A stretch of DNA of 21,524 nt from Actinomycetota bacterium (GTDB lineage Bacteria; Actinomycetota; Acidimicrobiia; Acidimicrobiales; JAMCPL01): contig JAMCPC010000108.1 of assembly GCA_023379725.1 (NCBI GenBank), positions 9,856 through 31,379 of the forward strand, in the 5' to 3' direction. Numbering within the stretch: position 1 is the stretch's first letter; the number at the start of each line of letters is the position of its first letter. The translations under genes were made by a program, and so were the position numbers. Under the pieces are notes generated by a model, which was not told the DNA's origin, did no database searches, and saw nothing but the letters and a program-made list of their open reading frames with translations. Positions 21,030 through 21,524 of this stretch are shown piece after piece.

Positions 21030-21524
21030 GTGTATCAAATAATAGGGCTATTCGTAGCAGTAATAGTGCTTTTACTTGCTGGATGGGGTGCCGTAACTTC
21101 TCTCAAGGGAGAGCTGAAGGCTGACATCGACAGAGTGAGAGATGAGCTCAAGGATGAAATCAAGGAAGTCAAGAATGAGATCAAGGAAGTCGATGCCAAG
21201 GTCGGCAGGGTAGATACCAAGATCGACAGAGTGAGAGATGAGCTCAAGGATGAAATCAAGGAAGTCAAGAATGAGATCAAGGAAGTCGATGCCAAGGTCG
21301 GCAGGGTAGATACCAAGATCGACAGAGTGAGAGATGAGCTCAAGGATGAAATCAAGGAAGTCAAGAATGAGATCAAGGAAGTCGATGCCAAGGTCGGCAG
21401 GGTAGATACCAAGATCGACAGAGTGAGAGATGAGCTCAAGGATGAAATCAAGGAAGTCAAGAATGAGATCAAGGAAGTCGATGCCAAGGTCGGCAGGGTC
21501 AATGATAGGATAGACAGCGTATCC
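21030..21524 (+). CDS. Membrane-anchored coiled-coil protein with 32-residue repeats (partial, C-terminus missing)
   Basis: From GTG 21030 the frame is open to the end of the window (165 codons). The N-terminus is one hydrophobic helix (IIGLFVAVIVLLLAGWGAV), which anchors it in the membrane. Then follows a highly charged coiled coil built from four 32-residue repeats starting IDRVRDELKDEIKEVKNEI. Hydrophobic positions are spaced 3-4-4 and then 3-4-3-4-3-4, that is one hendecad plus three heptads per repeat. AGGAG lies 10 nt upstream; GTG 21021 is in frame but too close to it. The function is unknown. A dense 155-codon frame on the opposite strand is a shadow of the repeat. Confidence 0.8.
   Translation, partial: MYQIIGLFVAVIVLLLAGWGAVTSLKGELKADIDRVRDELKDEIKEVKNEIKEVDAKVGRVDTKIDRVRDELKDEIKEVKNEIKEVDAKVGRVDTKIDRVRDELKDEIKEVKNEIKEVDAKVGRVDTKIDRVRDELKDEIKEVKNEIKEVDAKVGRVNDRIDSVS
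21126..21509. repeat. 96-bp tandem repeat, 4 units
   Basis: Units start at 21126, 21222, 21318 and 21414. Units 1 to 3 are identical as far as I can read, and the fourth diverges only in its last part (after GGTCGGCAGGGT). Each unit also contains an internal near-duplicate (ATCAAGGAAGTC twice). The period is a multiple of three, and the sequence identity indicates recent expansion or ongoing homogenisation. Confidence 0.97.

Noticed and set aside
21035..21502. A 155-codon minus-strand frame rich in Ser/Leu with perfect repeats
   Set aside because: It is the antisense shadow of the 96-bp repeats; the plus-strand frame has a membrane helix, a ribosome-binding site and a regular coiled-coil pattern.

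Overview
The window looks like a chromosomal segment of an actinobacterium, possibly an Acidimicrobiia-like uncultivated lineage. The order tsaE-tsaB-rimI-tsaD-groES-groEL, then guaB3-guaA, a UvrD/PcrA helicase, a B12-binding mutase subunit and sucC-sucD-purH-folD matches the conserved actinobacterial arrangement. A GuaB3-type IMP dehydrogenase paralogue and a HrcA/CIRCE-controlled groESL fit this. Base composition is close to balanced, GTG and TTG starts are common, and several genes overlap at stop/start junctions. The lineage is inferred from synteny and family signatures, not from a search.

Layout. From 1 to about 17.3 kb everything is on the minus strand, so transcription runs right to left. 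The genes in that direction are tsaE, tsaB, rimI and tsaD (tRNA t6A synthesis and protein acetylation). Next come groES and groEL behind a clear sigma-70 promoter with a perfect CIRCE operator, a Nudix hydrolase, guaB3-guaA (purine/GMP metabolism), a UvrD/PcrA helicase and a cobalamin-binding mutase subunit. Last are sucC-sucD-purH-folD (succinyl-CoA synthetase, the last steps of IMP synthesis, and one-carbon supply); folD runs off the left end. From about 17.6 kb to the right end the genes are on the plus strand: an alpha/beta hydrolase, a family-4 (Fe-S) uracil-DNA glycosylase, ssb, an unknown gene coupled to ssb, and a membrane-anchored coiled-coil protein that runs off the right end.

The unusual layer is repetitive DNA. 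At least eleven short tandem arrays (period 9 to 96 bp) lie in this 21.5 kb, many in frame inside housekeeping genes (purH, Nudix, tsaD, tsaB twice, the sucC tail, the terminal coiled-coil gene) and others in 5' leaders or gaps. A family of about 225-bp MITE-like inverted-repeat elements has two full copies (11354-11579 and 17314-17537) and a remnant at 4624-4667 that supplies the stop codon of the B12-binding gene. Two short matches to the same element lie inside an in-frame insertion of about 80 residues in tsaB. At the sucC-sucD junction a 22-bp array creates a 16-codon minicistron whose stop overlaps the TTG start of sucD.

I found no CRISPR array, tRNA, rRNA, phage or defence operon. The most interesting candidates are the repeat-driven remodelling of essential genes, the sucC-sucD minicistron, and the ssb cluster (SSB without the usual acidic tip, an ATGA-coupled unknown partner, and a repeat-expanded coiled-coil membrane protein).
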